Source: Bacteroidota bacterium
GTDB taxonomy: Bacteria; Bacteroidota; Bacteroidia; Bacteroidales; Dysgonomonadaceae
Assembly: GCA_023399295.1 (NCBI GenBank)
Contig: JAEWQF010000014.1
Location: 19,234-83,233 of the forward strand
Reading direction: 5' to 3'
Length of the DNA: 64,000 bases
The position numbers were made by a program, and so were the translations under genes. Under the pieces are notes generated by a model. That model had not been told where the DNA came from and did not search any database. It saw nothing but the letters and a program-made list of their open reading frames with translations. Positions 1-9,586 of the stretch are shown piece by piece (position 1 is the stretch's first letter; every line of letters begins with the position of its first letter).

Positions 1-668
1 TCGGTGTAATTGTCGCGCCCTTTCATCATGAAAAGGAAGTTCTCTGCCACGGAGCGGTCTTCGTAGGGATGACGGATGTGCAGTGAACGACCCATCTGAT
101 CGTGTCGCATCACCTGGTAGGCGTAGGCGATGATGGTGGGAAACTTGGCGATCAGGTTCAGCGACTGGCGTACCAGGTTGTCGGGCGAGATGTCATCGGG
201 GTTTTCGTCGTAGGCATAGAGCTCCAGCACGCTTCTGGCCAGGATGTTCATGATGTTCTTCCCCTTCAGTGAAAGGATGTTCATGGTGGCCAGATGGTTC
301 AGGGGCATTGTGTGCGCGATCAGGCTGTTTACCGCATCCAGCTCCTCCTTGTTGGGGAGTCGTCCCGAGAGCAGCAGGAAAGCAGTCTCCTCGAACCCGA
401 GTCTGTTCTCATCCTGCACGCCCTTCACCAGCTCCTCCACGTCCATGCCACGGTAAAAGAGCTTACCCGGTACAGGCTTGAGGGTTCCATCCTCCTGCCG
501 TTCATAGCCCACCACATCACCCACGCGGGTGAGTCCTGCCAGCACGCCGGAGTGATCTTCGTTGCGCAGACCACGCTTCACACCCATCTTGGTAAAAAGC
601 TCTTTGTCGATGTTGCTGGTGAACCCAATGGAGTCTGATAATACTTTCGTTATTTGTTCATTGTTCAT
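1..668 (-). CDS. gltA: Citrate synthase, 3' end cut by window edge
   Basis: Condenses oxaloacetate and acetyl-CoA to citrate, the entry step of the TCA cycle, in the cytoplasm. Only the first 222 codons are inside the window; the start ATG is at 668 and reads MNNEQITKVLSDS. Recognisable citrate-synthase segments are the LFYRGMDVEELV region and the helix ending in RHPYEDRSVAENFLFMM. The active-site His and Asp of the C-terminal half lie outside. It is the third gene of a minus-strand run aconitase, isocitrate dehydrogenase, citrate synthase, which together cover oxaloacetate to 2-oxoglutarate. A 120-bp gap separates it from the gene upstream and shows no clear terminator. Family assignment is firm; the end is unknown. 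Confidence 0.9.
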   Translation of the reverse strand, partial: MNNEQITKVLSDSIGFTSNIDKELFTKMGVKRGLRNEDHSGVLAGLTRVGDVVGYERQEDGTLKPVPGKLFYRGMDVEELVKGVQDENRLGFEETAFLLLSGRLPNKEELDAVNSLIAHTMPLNHLATMNILSLKGKNIMNILARSVLELYAYDENPDDISPDNLVRQSLNLIAKFPTIIAYAYQVMRHDQMGRSLHIRHPYEDRSVAENFLFMMKGRDNYT

Positions 669-788
669 TTTTGGATATGTTTGATTGTTGATTCGTCAGT
701 TTTCTATGTAAATGAAAGAGAAAGCAATGGTTATAGAATGTTGAGATAACAGTCATTAAACCCATTTTGTTTGTTTGGTCTCTCATAT

Positions 789-2048
789 TTATGATAATGT
801 GTCGGTCACCATCTGTGCAAACTCACAGGTGGTGAGTGCCTTTCCACTCTCCATGAACCGGGCCAGGTCGGATGTGGCATACCCTTCCGCAAAGAGCTTC
901 TCGAGTGCGGCGGTGATCAGCGCAGCGGCTTCGTTCCACCCCAGGTATTCCAGCATCATCACACCCGAGAGCAACAGGGAGCAGGGATTGGCTTTTCCCT
1001 TCCCCACAATGTCGGGTGCGGTGCCGTGTGTTGCCTCGAAGATGGCGTGCCCGGTGAGGTAGTTGATGTTGGCTCCCGGCGCGATGCCGATCCCCCCCAC
1101 CATGGCCGCCAGCTGGTCGGAGATATAGTCACCATTGAGGTTGAGGGTGGCCACCACGGCATACTCCTCCGGCTTGAGGAGCGTGTTCTGCAGGAATGCA
1201 TCGGCGATCACATCCTTGATGAACACCTTCCCCGAGGCGATTGCCTGGTTGTACTCCTCCACAGCCTGCTCCAGTCCTCTTTCTGCCTCAATCTGACGGA
1301 ACTTGTGTTCGGTGAAGGTGCGATCGGGAAACTCCCTTTCGGCAAGCGCATATCCCCATTTCTTGAAGCCCCCCTCGGTGAATTTCATGATGTTCCCCTT
1401 GTGTACCAGGGTCACCGAAGGCAATCCATTCTCAAGGGCATGCTCGATGGCGGCACGTACCAGTCGCTCCGTACCTTCCAGCGACACCGGCTTCACACCG
1501 AGTGAAGTGGTCTCCGGAAAACGGATCTTGGCCACGCCCATCTCCTCCTGCAGGAACTTGAGCACCTTCTTCAACTCAGGGGTGCCGGCTGCCCACTCGA
1601 TGCCGGCGTAAATGTCCTCGGTGTTCTCCCGGAAGATTGTCACATGCACCTTTTCGGGGTGAAGCAACGGTGTGGCAACTCCTTTGAACCAGCGCACGGG
1701 ACGCAGACAGACATAGAGATCCAGTTCCTGACGCAATGCCACATTGAGGGAGCGGATCCCCTCACCGATGGGGGTGGTGAGGGGTCCCTTTATTCCCACA
1801 CGGTGGGTGCGGAACGCTTCCATCGTCTCCTCGGGGAGCCAGCTGCCCACGGCGTTGAACGCCTTCTCGCCAGCCAGTACCTCGAGCCACTCAATGCTGC
1901 GATGACCCCCATACGCTTTTTCCACAGCCGCGTTGATGATCTGCTGCACAGGGGGGGTGATCTCCTTGCCGATGCCGTCGCCCTCGATAAAGGGGATCAC
2001 CGGTCTGTCGGTTACCGGGTGTTGTTCGCGCTGTATCGATCTCTGCAT
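789..2048 (-). CDS. icd: Isocitrate dehydrogenase, predicted NAD-dependent
   Basis: Oxidatively decarboxylates isocitrate to 2-oxoglutarate. At 419 residues it has the length of the E. coli-like homodimeric enzyme. The isocitrate-binding segment [10 protein letters not shown] (about residues 98-107) and the following Arg residues are present, as is FEATHGTAP near residue 338. In E. coli the residues after this motif that choose NADP are Lys344, Tyr345 and Val351. Here the aligned residues are Asp346, Ile347 and Ala353, the set known from NAD-specific members of the family. I therefore predict NAD use, although automatic annotation would probably say NADP. The gene lies 21 bp after aconitase on the same strand and is probably co-transcribed with it. 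Confidence 0.9.
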   Translation of the reverse strand: MQRSIQREQHPVTDRPVIPFIEGDGIGKEITPPVQQIINAAVEKAYGGHRSIEWLEVLAGEKAFNAVGSWLPEETMEAFRTHRVGIKGPLTTPIGEGIRSLNVALRQELDLYVCLRPVRWFKGVATPLLHPEKVHVTIFRENTEDIYAGIEWAAGTPELKKVLKFLQEEMGVAKIRFPETTSLGVKPVSLEGTERLVRAAIEHALENGLPSVTLVHKGNIMKFTEGGFKKWGYALAEREFPDRTFTEHKFRQIEAERGLEQAVEEYNQAIASGKVFIKDVIADAFLQNTLLKPEEYAVVATLNLNGDYISDQLAAMVGGIGIAPGANINYLTGHAIFEATHGTAPDIVGKGKANPCSLLLSGVMMLEYLGWNEAAALITAALEKLFAEGYATSDLARFMESGKALTTCEFAQMVTDTLS

Positions 2049-2069
2049 GGTTCTTTCGTTTGGGTTCGG

Positions 2070-4322
2070 TTATTTACTCATCGCATTGAGCGCGCTGCCC
2101 GCCTTGAACCATTCGATCTGCTGCTCATTGTAGGTGTGAGCGGCCTCGAAGCGTTCCTTCGTGCCATCGGGATGCAACAGCTCGACGATGAGGTGCTTGC
2201 CGGGTGCAAAGTCGGTCAGGCCCACCACACTGATCTTGTCGCGTTCCTGCACCTTGTCGAAATCCTCCTTGTTGACGAAGGTGAGTGCGAGCATCCCCTG
2301 TTTCTTCAAGTTGGTCTCATGGATGCGGGCGAACGATTTCACCAGGATCACCTTCACGTTGAGGTGACGCGGTTCCATGGCAGCATGCTCGCGACTGGAT
2401 CCTTCGCCATAGTTTTCTTCAGCTACCACAACGGAACCCACGCCCTTGCTCTTGAACTTGCGGGCCAATGCCGGCACAGTCATGTACGTCAGCGATTCCG
2501 GGTCGAGCACCGCGTTGGTCTGCTCATTGAAGCTGTTTACCGCACCTATCAGCATGTTGTCTGAGATGTTGTCGAGGTGACCGCGGTAACGAAGCCAGGG
2601 ACCGGCCATCGAGATATGATCGGTGGTACACTTGCCCTGTACCTTGATGAGCAATGGCAGGTTGGTATAATCCTTGCCATCCCAGGCGGAGAAAGGCTCC
2701 AGTTTCTGAAGTCGGTTCGACTGCGGGTCGATTGATACCTCTACGGCACCATCAGCCGTGGGTGCCAGGTAACCGGCATCCTTCACCTCATATCCCAGGG
2801 GTGGCATCTCATACCCTTTCGGCTCTGGCAGCCGCACCGCCTCACCCTGTTCGTTGAGCAGCGTGTCGGTGAGCGGGTTGAAACAGAGATCACCGGCAAT
2901 GGTGAGTGCCGCCACCAGCTCGGGAGAGGTGACAAAGGCATGGGTATTGGGATTTCCGTCGTTGCGCTTGGCAAAGTTGCGGTTGAAGGAGGTGACGATG
3001 GAGTTGGGTCTGTTCTCCGCCACGTCATCGCGTTTCCACTGGCCGATGCAGGGACCGCAAGCGTTGGCGATGATGGTGGCACCCGCCTTTTCGAACTCAT
3101 CGAGGATGCCATCGCGCTCAGCAGTATACCGTATCTGCTCCGAGCCGGGGTTGATGAGGAATTGTGCCTTCACCGGCACCCCCTTTTCCCTGGCATGCTT
3201 CACAATGGAGACCGCACGGGTGAGGTCTTCGTAGGAGGAGTTAGTACAGGAGCCGATCAGGCCCACCTCCATCTTGCGCGGGTAGTTGTTCCTGCGCACC
3301 ACCTCGGCAAACTGCGAGATGGTGTAGGCGGCATCGGGCGTGAAAGGTCCGTTGATGTGTGGTTCCAGCTCCGAGAGATCGATCTCGATCAGCTGGTCAT
3401 AGTAGCGTGCTGGATCGGCCAGTACTTCGGCGTCAGGCTGCAGATGCTCCATGATGCGGCGTGCCTCCTCGGCCACATCTCTGCGACCGGTACTCTCCAG
3501 ATATTGTGCCGACTTCTCGTCGAAGGGGAAGATGGAGGTGGTGGCACCCACCTCGGCACCCATGTTGCAGATTGTTCCTTTGCCCGTTGCAGAGAGGGTT
3601 GCAGCTCCTTCACCGAAATACTCGATGATGGCGTTGGTGCCTCCCTTCACAGTGAGGATGCCGGCCAACTTGAGGATCACATCCTTGGGTGCGCTCCAGC
3701 CGGAGAGTCTTCCGGTGAGCTTCACACCGATCAGCTTCGGCATCTTCAACTCCCAGGGCAAGCCGGCCATCACATCCACCGCGTCGGCACCACCCACACC
3801 GATGGCAATCATTCCCAGACCACCGGCATTGGGCGTGTGTGAGTCGGTGCCCACCATCATTCCTCCCGGGAAAGCATAGTTCTCCAGCACCACCTGGTGG
3901 ATGATTCCCGCACCCGGCTTCCAAAAGCCGATGCCATACCGGTTGGATACATCACGCAGAAACTCGAACACCTCACGGTTGGTGATGTTGGCGGTCTCCA
4001 GGTCACTGTTGGCGTTGTGGTAGGCTTGTATCAGGTGGTCACAGTGCACGGTAGAGGGTACAGCCACGCTGGTGCGACCCGAGTTCATCAACTGAAGGAG
4101 TGCCATCTGTGCGGTGGCATCCTGCATCGCCACCCTGTCGGGGGCAAAATCGACGTAGTCGGAGGCACGCTTGTAGTTGAGTACCGGCACACCGGGTGAT
4201 AGATGGGAAAAAAGAATCTTCTCGGTGAGTGTCAGCGGACGCTGCAGGTTCTCTTTGGCTTTTTTGATCCTTTCGGGCAGATTGGCATAGACCCTGCGAA
4301 TCATTTCAATGTCGAAAATCAT
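2070..4322 (-). CDS. acn: Aconitate hydratase (mitochondrial type)
   Basis: Isomerises citrate to isocitrate through cis-aconitate, using a [4Fe-4S] cluster. The 750-residue length fits the mitochondrial-type aconitase common in Bacteroidota rather than the roughly 890-residue AcnA. Cluster cysteines are visible in GSCTNSS and ACGPCIGQW, and the C-terminal swivel domain carries [14 protein letters not shown]. The open frame extends upstream to 4382, but the added 20 residues look unlike the family and I prefer the ATG at 4322 ([16 protein letters not shown]). It is the first gene of the minus-strand TCA run, with icd 21 bp downstream. I found no convincing complete promoter in the 377 bp upstream. 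Confidence 0.93.
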   Translation of the reverse strand: MIFDIEMIRRVYANLPERIKKAKENLQRPLTLTEKILFSHLSPGVPVLNYKRASDYVDFAPDRVAMQDATAQMALLQLMNSGRTSVAVPSTVHCDHLIQAYHNANSDLETANITNREVFEFLRDVSNRYGIGFWKPGAGIIHQVVLENYAFPGGMMVGTDSHTPNAGGLGMIAIGVGGADAVDVMAGLPWELKMPKLIGVKLTGRLSGWSAPKDVILKLAGILTVKGGTNAIIEYFGEGAATLSATGKGTICNMGAEVGATTSIFPFDEKSAQYLESTGRRDVAEEARRIMEHLQPDAEVLADPARYYDQLIEIDLSELEPHINGPFTPDAAYTISQFAEVVRRNNYPRKMEVGLIGSCTNSSYEDLTRAVSIVKHAREKGVPVKAQFLINPGSEQIRYTAERDGILDEFEKAGATIIANACGPCIGQWKRDDVAENRPNSIVTSFNRNFAKRNDGNPNTHAFVTSPELVAALTIAGDLCFNPLTDTLLNEQGEAVRLPEPKGYEMPPLGYEVKDAGYLAPTADGAVEVSIDPQSNRLQKLEPFSAWDGKDYTNLPLLIKVQGKCTTDHISMAGPWLRYRGHLDNISDNMLIGAVNSFNEQTNAVLDPESLTYMTVPALARKFKSKGVGSVVVAEENYGEGSSREHAAMEPRHLNVKVILVKSFARIHETNLKKQGMLALTFVNKEDFDKVQERDKISVVGLTDFAPGKHLIVELLHPDGTKERFEAAHTYNEQQIEWFKAGSALNAMSK

Positions 4323-4699
4323 ACTGATTAAGCGGTTTAGATATGTTTTGTTTAATATGGTTGCGTAAAGCTGCAATTTCACTTTTTAACAAATTTGGGA
4401 ACCTAAATGTTCGCCCGCAGACAACGAAAAAGAGGATGAAGCAGCTCAACAGGGGATATTTATTGGTGGGTGTTGCGGATGCAACGGTGAAGGTCGCCCG
4501 CGGAGGTGCCGCAAGGGTCCGTTTCAATGCCTTCCACATAGCGGAACGGCGATCGGACAGGGCACGAAGCGGTGGAAGCGGCATAAACAATTTGAGAAGC
4601 TTTTAGTTCAACAAATGCGACACTATTCCCGAAAATAATCCTTAACTTTGCAGGACCATTGGAAAGAGAAGAAGAGACGTCATAAAAAACCATCGTTTC
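4323..4699. other. Divergent intergenic region, 377 bp
   Basis: This region lies between divergent aconitase and rseC. It contains short overlapping open frames on both strands (for example + 4436-4606), none with recognisable similarity. A GC-rich block of about 120 bp (4480-4600) has no riboswitch pattern I can identify. The only supported signal is the -7 box at 4643-4650. Confidence 0.5.
4643..4650 (+). promoter_or_regulatory. -7 box of the rseC-rnf promoter
   Basis: TAACTTTG matches the Bacteroidota -7 consensus TAnnTTTG exactly and lies 50 bp before the rseC start. No TTTG is found at the expected -33 distance, so this is a half-supported promoter. Confidence 0.5.
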
Positions 4700-5110
4700 A
4701 TGATCACACACAAGGGAGTCATCGAGCAGATAAACGGAGAGAAGATCACCGTGCGCATCCTGCAAGAGTCCGCCTGCAGCAGCTGCCACGCCAAGGGTGC
4801 CTGCATGGCTACCGACTCGAAGGAGAAGCTTGTGGAGCTCACCGATTATTCCGGTGCATACACCCTGCATGAACAGGTTGTCATTGAAGGAAAAGAATCG
4901 ATCGGTTACAAAGCGGTCCTCTGGGCCTTCCTGCTGCCGCTGATCATCCTCATCGCCATGCTTGTACTAACCACAACCTACTGGCACTTCAGCGAGACAG
5001 AAGCGGCGCTCAGCGCCCTGCTGGCACTGGCACCCTACTACCTGCTTCTCTATCTGTTGCGAAACCACATGGCACACACCTTTCAATTCAGTATTAAAAA
5101 AAACAATTAA
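4700..5110 (+). CDS. rseC: RseC/SoxR-reducing-system family membrane protein
   Basis: A 136-residue member of the RseC family. In enteric bacteria RseC works with the Rsx/Rnf complex on SoxR reduction and sigma-E control; in Bacteroidota it often heads the rnf operon, as here, and its exact role is not settled. The N-terminal part has the cysteine cluster CSSCHAKGAC (residues about 24-33), a candidate redox or iron-sulfur site. Two hydrophobic segments follow, around residues 70-90 and 95-115. The gene ends 9 bp before rnfB on the same strand, so co-transcription is likely. The call rests on the Cys pattern, two membrane helices and gene order. Confidence 0.85.
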   Translation: MITHKGVIEQINGEKITVRILQESACSSCHAKGACMATDSKEKLVELTDYSGAYTLHEQVVIEGKESIGYKAVLWAFLLPLIILIAMLVLTTTYWHFSETEAALSALLALAPYYLLLYLLRNHMAHTFQFSIKKNN

Positions 5111-5119
5111 TCAGCAATT

Positions 5120-5989
5120 ATGAGTGTAATCCTTACTGCCGTAGCCACACTGGGTGCCATTGGTGCCGGAAGTGCCGGCATCCTATATCTGGTGAGTCAG
5201 AAGTTTAAAGTGGAGGAGGATCCCCGTATCCAGGAGGTACAGGACGCCCTGCCCGCAGCCAACTGTGGTGGCTGCGGCTTCCCCGGCTGTGCAGCTTTTG
5301 CGGCTGCCTGTGTGGGAGCCGACTCGCTGGAAGAGCTCAACTGTCCCGTGGGGGGGCAGGCTACCATGGAGAGGGTAGCCTCTATTCTGGGACTGAGCGC
5401 ATCCAAGACTGTAAAGAAATTGGCGGTGGTACGATGCAGCGGAAGCTGTGAGGAGCGTCCCCGTCTCAATCACTACGATGGCGTCTCCAATTGTGCCATC
5501 GCTGCGGCACTCTATGGGGGTGATACCGGCTGTTCCTTCGGTTGTCTGGGTCTGGGCGACTGTGAAGCGTCCTGCACCTTCGACGCCATCCACATCAACC
5601 CGTTGACACTGCTCCCCGAGGTGGTGGAAGACAAATGCACCGCCTGTGGTGCGTGCGTGAAAGCCTGTCCCAAGGATATCATCGAGTTGCGCAAGCAGGG
5701 CCCCAAGTCGCGTCGCATCTACGTGAGTTGTGTCAACAAGGACAAGGGTGCCGTGGCCAGGAAAGCATGCAATGTCGCCTGCATCAGCTGCAGCAAATGT
5801 CAGCAGGCATGTCCCCATGAGGCAATCACCATTGAAAACAACCTGGCATACATCGACGACGACAAGTGTCGTCTCTGCCGCAAGTGTGTGGTGGTTTGTC
5901 CCACCCACTCCATCCTGGAGCTCAACTTCCCACCCCGCAAGGAGACACCTCCCGCAGCCATGGAGGAAGCAGCAACCGTAACCGCATAA
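5120..5989 (+). CDS. rnfB: Electron transport complex subunit RnfB
   Basis: Ferredoxin-like subunit of the Rnf complex, which moves electrons between reduced ferredoxin and NAD+ and couples this to Na+ or H+ transport. At 289 residues it has an N-terminal membrane helix (about 5-25), the four-Cys cluster motif beginning NCGGCGFPGC (about 48-57), and ferredoxin-type CxxCxxCxxxCP motifs, including CTACGACVKACP and CRLCRKCVVVCP. An additional cysteine-rich stretch (CISCSKCQQACP) lies between them. It is the first structural gene of the order rnfB-C-D-G-E-A, the usual Bacteroidota order. All motifs look intact. Confidence 0.96.
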   Translation: MSVILTAVATLGAIGAGSAGILYLVSQKFKVEEDPRIQEVQDALPAANCGGCGFPGCAAFAAACVGADSLEELNCPVGGQATMERVASILGLSASKTVKKLAVVRCSGSCEERPRLNHYDGVSNCAIAAALYGGDTGCSFGCLGLGDCEASCTFDAIHINPLTLLPEVVEDKCTACGACVKACPKDIIELRKQGPKSRRIYVSCVNKDKGAVARKACNVACISCSKCQQACPHEAITIENNLAYIDDDKCRLCRKCVVVCPTHSILELNFPPRKETPPAAMEEAATVTA

Positions 5990-5999
5990 GAAGAAACAT

Positions 6000-7331
6000 A
6001 TGTTAAAGAGTTTTCGTATCGGCGGGATCCATCCGAAAGAGAACAAGCTCTCCGCAGGTATGGCCATACAACCCGTTGCCATTCCCGCACAGGTGGTGAT
6101 ACCGCTCTCGCAGCACATCGGTGCTCCCTGCCAACCGATCGTCAAGAAAGGCGACAAGGTGAAGGTGGGCACCCTCATTGGCAAGAGCGTCGGTTTTGTC
6201 TCGGCACAGATCTACTCATCGGTCTCCGGCACGGTGCTGAAGATCGACAAGGCACTCGATGCCAGTGGGTACAAACGCGACGCCGTTTTCATCAATGTGG
6301 AGGAGGATCTGTGGGAAGAGCAGATCGACCGGTCGGACAAGCTGGTCACCGAATGCACCCTCACCTCGAAAGAGATCCTGGAGAAGATCGCTGCCGCCGG
6401 CATCGTCGGCATGGGTGGTGCCACCTTCCCCACCCATGTGAAGCTGACACCTCCTCCCGGCATGAAGGCGGAGGTATTGATCATCAACGGGGTGGAGTGT
6501 GAGCCCTACCTCACCTCCGACCATCAGCTGATGATGGAGAAGAGCGACGAGATACTTGTGGGCATCACGCTGGTGATGAAAGCGCTCCATGTGCAGAAAG
6601 CCATCATCGGCATCGAGAACAACAAGAAGGATGCGGTGGCACGCTTCACGCAAAAAGCAAAAGCCTTTCCAGGCATCGAGGTACAGCCACTGAAGGTGCA
6701 GTATCCGCAGGGAGGCGAGAAACAGCTGATCGACGCGCTGACCGGTCGTCAGGTAGCCTCCGGAGCACTTCCCATCTCGGTGGGGGCGGTGGTGCAGAAC
6801 GTGGGAACACTTTTTGCCGTCTACGAGGCGGTACAGAAAAACAAACCGCTGGTAGAACGGGTGGTGACCGTCACCGGCAAGGAAGTGAAGCGCCCTTGCA
6901 ACCTGCGAGCCCGCATCGGCACATCACTCTCTACCTTGATCGATGCTGCCGGAGGATTGCCGGAGAGCACCGGCAAGGTGATCAGCGGTGGCCCCATGAT
7001 GGGCAAGGCGTTGGCATCGATCGACATCCCGGTCACCAAAGGCACCTCGGGCATCCTGATCGTGCCCACACTGGAGGCCAAACGCGGGGCGATGAAAGAT
7101 TGCATCCGCTGCGGCAAGTGCCTGCAGGTCTGCCCCATGGGACTCAACCCCACCTTGCTGATGAACCTCACCGAGTATGAGGTGTGGGACAAAGCAGAAA
7201 AGAACGCCATCACCGACTGCATCGAATGTGGCTCCTGCAGCTACACCTGTCCCGCCGACCGGCCCCTGCTCGACTACATCCGTCTGGGCAAGGGCAAGGT
7301 GAACGGCATCATCAGGGCCAGAAAAAATTAA
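6000..7331 (+). CDS. rnfC: Electron transport complex subunit RnfC
   Basis: The NADH-interacting subunit of Rnf, related to the NuoF flavoprotein. The 443-residue protein starts with the family motif GGIHPKENK, has a glycine-rich nucleotide or FMN loop (IVGMGGATFPTHVK), and carries two [4Fe-4S] motifs near the C-terminus, CIRCGKCLQVCP and CIECGSCSYTCP. It lacks the long Ala/Lys-rich tail seen in some gammaproteobacterial RnfC proteins, as is normal in this phylum. It starts 10 bp after rnfB and is followed 21 bp later by rnfD. Confidence 0.96.
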   Translation: MLKSFRIGGIHPKENKLSAGMAIQPVAIPAQVVIPLSQHIGAPCQPIVKKGDKVKVGTLIGKSVGFVSAQIYSSVSGTVLKIDKALDASGYKRDAVFINVEEDLWEEQIDRSDKLVTECTLTSKEILEKIAAAGIVGMGGATFPTHVKLTPPPGMKAEVLIINGVECEPYLTSDHQLMMEKSDEILVGITLVMKALHVQKAIIGIENNKKDAVARFTQKAKAFPGIEVQPLKVQYPQGGEKQLIDALTGRQVASGALPISVGAVVQNVGTLFAVYEAVQKNKPLVERVVTVTGKEVKRPCNLRARIGTSLSTLIDAAGGLPESTGKVISGGPMMGKALASIDIPVTKGTSGILIVPTLEAKRGAMKDCIRCGKCLQVCPMGLNPTLLMNLTEYEVWDKAEKNAITDCIECGSCSYTCPADRPLLDYIRLGKGKVNGIIRARKN

Positions 7332-7352
7332 CACCAAGGGAGAAATCTGATT

Positions 7353-8321
7353 ATGGAACAAAAACTGATCGTATCACCCTCGCCGCATGTGCACAGCGGC
7401 GACACCATCCAGAAAAACATGGTTGCCGTGCTGGTGGCACTGATACCGGCATTTCTGGTGGCACTCTATACTTTCCGACTCGACGCGTTGCTGATCACCG
7501 CCCTTTCGGTGCTTTTCTGCATGGGTTTTGAATACCTGATCACGCGGTATGTCATGAGGAAGGAGCCCACCCTCCTCGACGGCTCGGCCATCCTCACCGG
7601 CGTATTGCTTGCCTTCAATGTCCCCTCCAACCTGCCGATATGGATCCTGGCATTGGGTGCCCTCTTCGCCATCGGCGTGGTGAAGCTCACCTTCGGGGGA
7701 CTGGGCAACAACATCTTCAACCCCGCCATCGCGGGACGTATCTTCCTGCTGATCTCCTTTCCGGCACAGATGACCAGCTGGCCCGCCACGGCACTGGCAG
7801 AATCTGCCACCGACGCCGTCAGCTCGGCTACCGTGCTGGGGCTGCTGAAGCATGCCCCCGAGACACTGCCTGCTTTGCAGCAGATGTTCCTGGGGTTTGA
7901 AGCCGGCTCACTGGGAGAGATGAGTGCCGCGGCGCTGCTGCTGGGTCTTGTCTACCTGCTCTGGAAAAAGGTGATCACCTGGCACATACCTGTCACCATC
8001 CTGGCTACCGTGGCGCTCTTCACCGGCATCCTCTTCCTGATCGACCCCCTGCCGCAATACAACCCGCTGATCCACCTCTTCTCGGGGGGACTGATGCTGG
8101 GAGCGGTCTTCATGGCGACCGACTATGTCACCTCGCCACTCACCCACAAGGGAATGATCATCTTTGGTGCCGGCATCGGCTTCATCACGGTGGCAATCCG
8201 TCTCTGGGGTGCCTACCCCGAGGGGATCTCGTTCGCCATCCTGCTGATGAACGCCTTTACACCGCTCATCAACACCTATACCACACCTAAACGATTCGGG
8301 GAGGCAGTGAAACATGGCTAA
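7353..8321 (+). CDS. rnfD: Electron transport complex subunit RnfD
   Basis: Integral membrane subunit of Rnf carrying covalently bound FMN. The 322-residue protein is almost wholly hydrophobic helices. The flavinylation motif reads DAVSSAT, placing the likely FMN-bound threonine at residue 160. The loop GLGNNIFNPAIAGR before it is typical of RnfD/NqrB. The stop overlaps the rnfG start by 8 bp, so translation is probably coupled. RnfD and RnfG both need the flavin transferase ApbE, which is not in this window. Confidence 0.96.
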   Translation: MEQKLIVSPSPHVHSGDTIQKNMVAVLVALIPAFLVALYTFRLDALLITALSVLFCMGFEYLITRYVMRKEPTLLDGSAILTGVLLAFNVPSNLPIWILALGALFAIGVVKLTFGGLGNNIFNPAIAGRIFLLISFPAQMTSWPATALAESATDAVSSATVLGLLKHAPETLPALQQMFLGFEAGSLGEMSAAALLLGLVYLLWKKVITWHIPVTILATVALFTGILFLIDPLPQYNPLIHLFSGGLMLGAVFMATDYVTSPLTHKGMIIFGAGIGFITVAIRLWGAYPEGISFAILLMNAFTPLINTYTTPKRFGEAVKHG

Positions 8322-8979
8322 ACTACAATCATCATTCAGGAACATGTTCCTTTCGCTCTCGCTCATCTGTCTCACCGTGGCAATACTGCTGGCACAGGTG
8401 AACAAGATGACTGCGACACCCATTGCCGAAGCAAAGGCAATGAAACTGCAGCACGCCATCCGCGAGGTGGTGCCTGCCTTCGACAACGACCCGGTGGCGG
8501 AGGCCTACCGGATGGCCGGTGACAACGGCGACTCGCTGCTGGTCTATCCTGCCAAGCAGGGTGACGAGCTGGTGGGCTTTGCGATCAACAGCTACTCCAA
8601 CAACGGCTTCAGCGGCAACGTACAAGTCATGGTGGGCTTCGACATGGCGCACCGGATCGTCAACTATGCCGTGCTGCAACATGCCGAGACACCCGGTTTG
8701 GGATCCAAGATGACGGAGTGGTTCCGCGATGCCACACAACCCTCACAGTCGGTGATCGGAAGGGATCTCTCAGAAGGATTGCTTGCAGTGACCAAGGATG
8801 GAGGTGACGTGGATGCCATCACCGCATCCACAATCACCTCACGCGCTTTTCTGGAAGCGGTGAACAGGGCCTATGCGGCCTACAACGGCAGCAGGGAGGA
8901 TGTCTGGTCCGGCGCAACGACTGCAACGGAGGAGGAAACGGAAGTAACGACAAACGAAGGAGGATCCGACAATGAATAA
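8314..8979 (+). CDS. rnfG: Electron transport complex subunit RnfG
   Basis: Periplasm-facing FMN-carrying subunit of Rnf. The 221-residue protein has one N-terminal membrane helix (about 10-28) and an FMN-binding domain. The flavinylation motif is DAITAST, with the predicted modified Thr at residue 173; the more common form is TGAT, so the Ala-Ser variant is worth noting. HAETPGLGSKM (about 123-133) is the conserved loop of the domain. The C-terminal 25 residues are acidic and Thr/Glu rich. It overlaps rnfD by 8 bp at its start and rnfE by 8 bp at its end. Confidence 0.95.
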   Translation: MAKLQSSFRNMFLSLSLICLTVAILLAQVNKMTATPIAEAKAMKLQHAIREVVPAFDNDPVAEAYRMAGDNGDSLLVYPAKQGDELVGFAINSYSNNGFSGNVQVMVGFDMAHRIVNYAVLQHAETPGLGSKMTEWFRDATQPSQSVIGRDLSEGLLAVTKDGGDVDAITASTITSRAFLEAVNRAYAAYNGSREDVWSGATTATEEETEVTTNEGGSDNE

Positions 8980-9565
8980 ACAAGTGAAGATATTGGTCAA
9001 CGGCATCATCAGGGAGAACCCCATCTTCGTATTGCTGCTTGGGATGTGTCCCACACTGGCCACCACCAGCTCTGCCATCAACGGGATGAGCATGGGACTG
9101 GCCACCATGTTCGTGCTGATCTGCTCCAACGCGGTGATCGCACTGTTGAAGAATGTGATCCCCGACATGGTACGCATCCCGGCATTCATCGTAGTGATCG
9201 CCACCTTCGTGACAATCGTGGAGATGATGATGAACGCCTACGTGCCGGCGCTGGCCGACAGCCTGGGCATCTTCATCCCGCTGATCGTGGTCAACTGCAT
9301 CGTGCTGGGACGTGCCGAAGCATTTGCTTCCAAGCACAGCGTGCTCTCCTCCATCTTCGACGGGGTGGGCATCGGTATGGGCTTCACCCTGGCACTCACC
9401 CTGCTGGGTGCATCACGCGAACTGCTGGGCACCGGCAAGATCTTCTCACTGGCGATTTTTCCCGACAAATTCGGGTCGTTGATTTTCGTACTGGCTCCGG
9501 GAGCCTTTATTGTGCTGGGCTACCTCATCGCGCTCTTCAACAAAATACAACACAAACAGGCTTAA
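8972..9565 (+). CDS. rnfE: Electron transport complex subunit RnfE
   Basis: Integral membrane subunit of Rnf, homologous to RnfA and NqrD; the A/E pair forms the core that binds an iron-sulfur centre between membrane helices and helps carry the ion. The 197-residue protein begins with the usual LVNGIIRENPIFVLLLGMCP; a cysteine sits in that first helix (LGMCP), and another in helix 4 (VVNCIVLGRAEAFA), the pattern expected for the shared centre. It starts inside the end of rnfG and ends 21 bp before rnfA. Confidence 0.95.
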   Translation: MNKQVKILVNGIIRENPIFVLLLGMCPTLATTSSAINGMSMGLATMFVLICSNAVIALLKNVIPDMVRIPAFIVVIATFVTIVEMMMNAYVPALADSLGIFIPLIVVNCIVLGRAEAFASKHSVLSSIFDGVGIGMGFTLALTLLGASRELLGTGKIFSLAIFPDKFGSLIFVLAPGAFIVLGYLIALFNKIQHKQA

Positions 9566-9586
9566 CCAACAAAGAAACTTTTGATC

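Noticed and set aside
4306..4590. 94-codon minus-strand frame upstream of aconitase
   Set aside because: It overlaps the aconitase start in another phase and has no recognisable motif or start signal.
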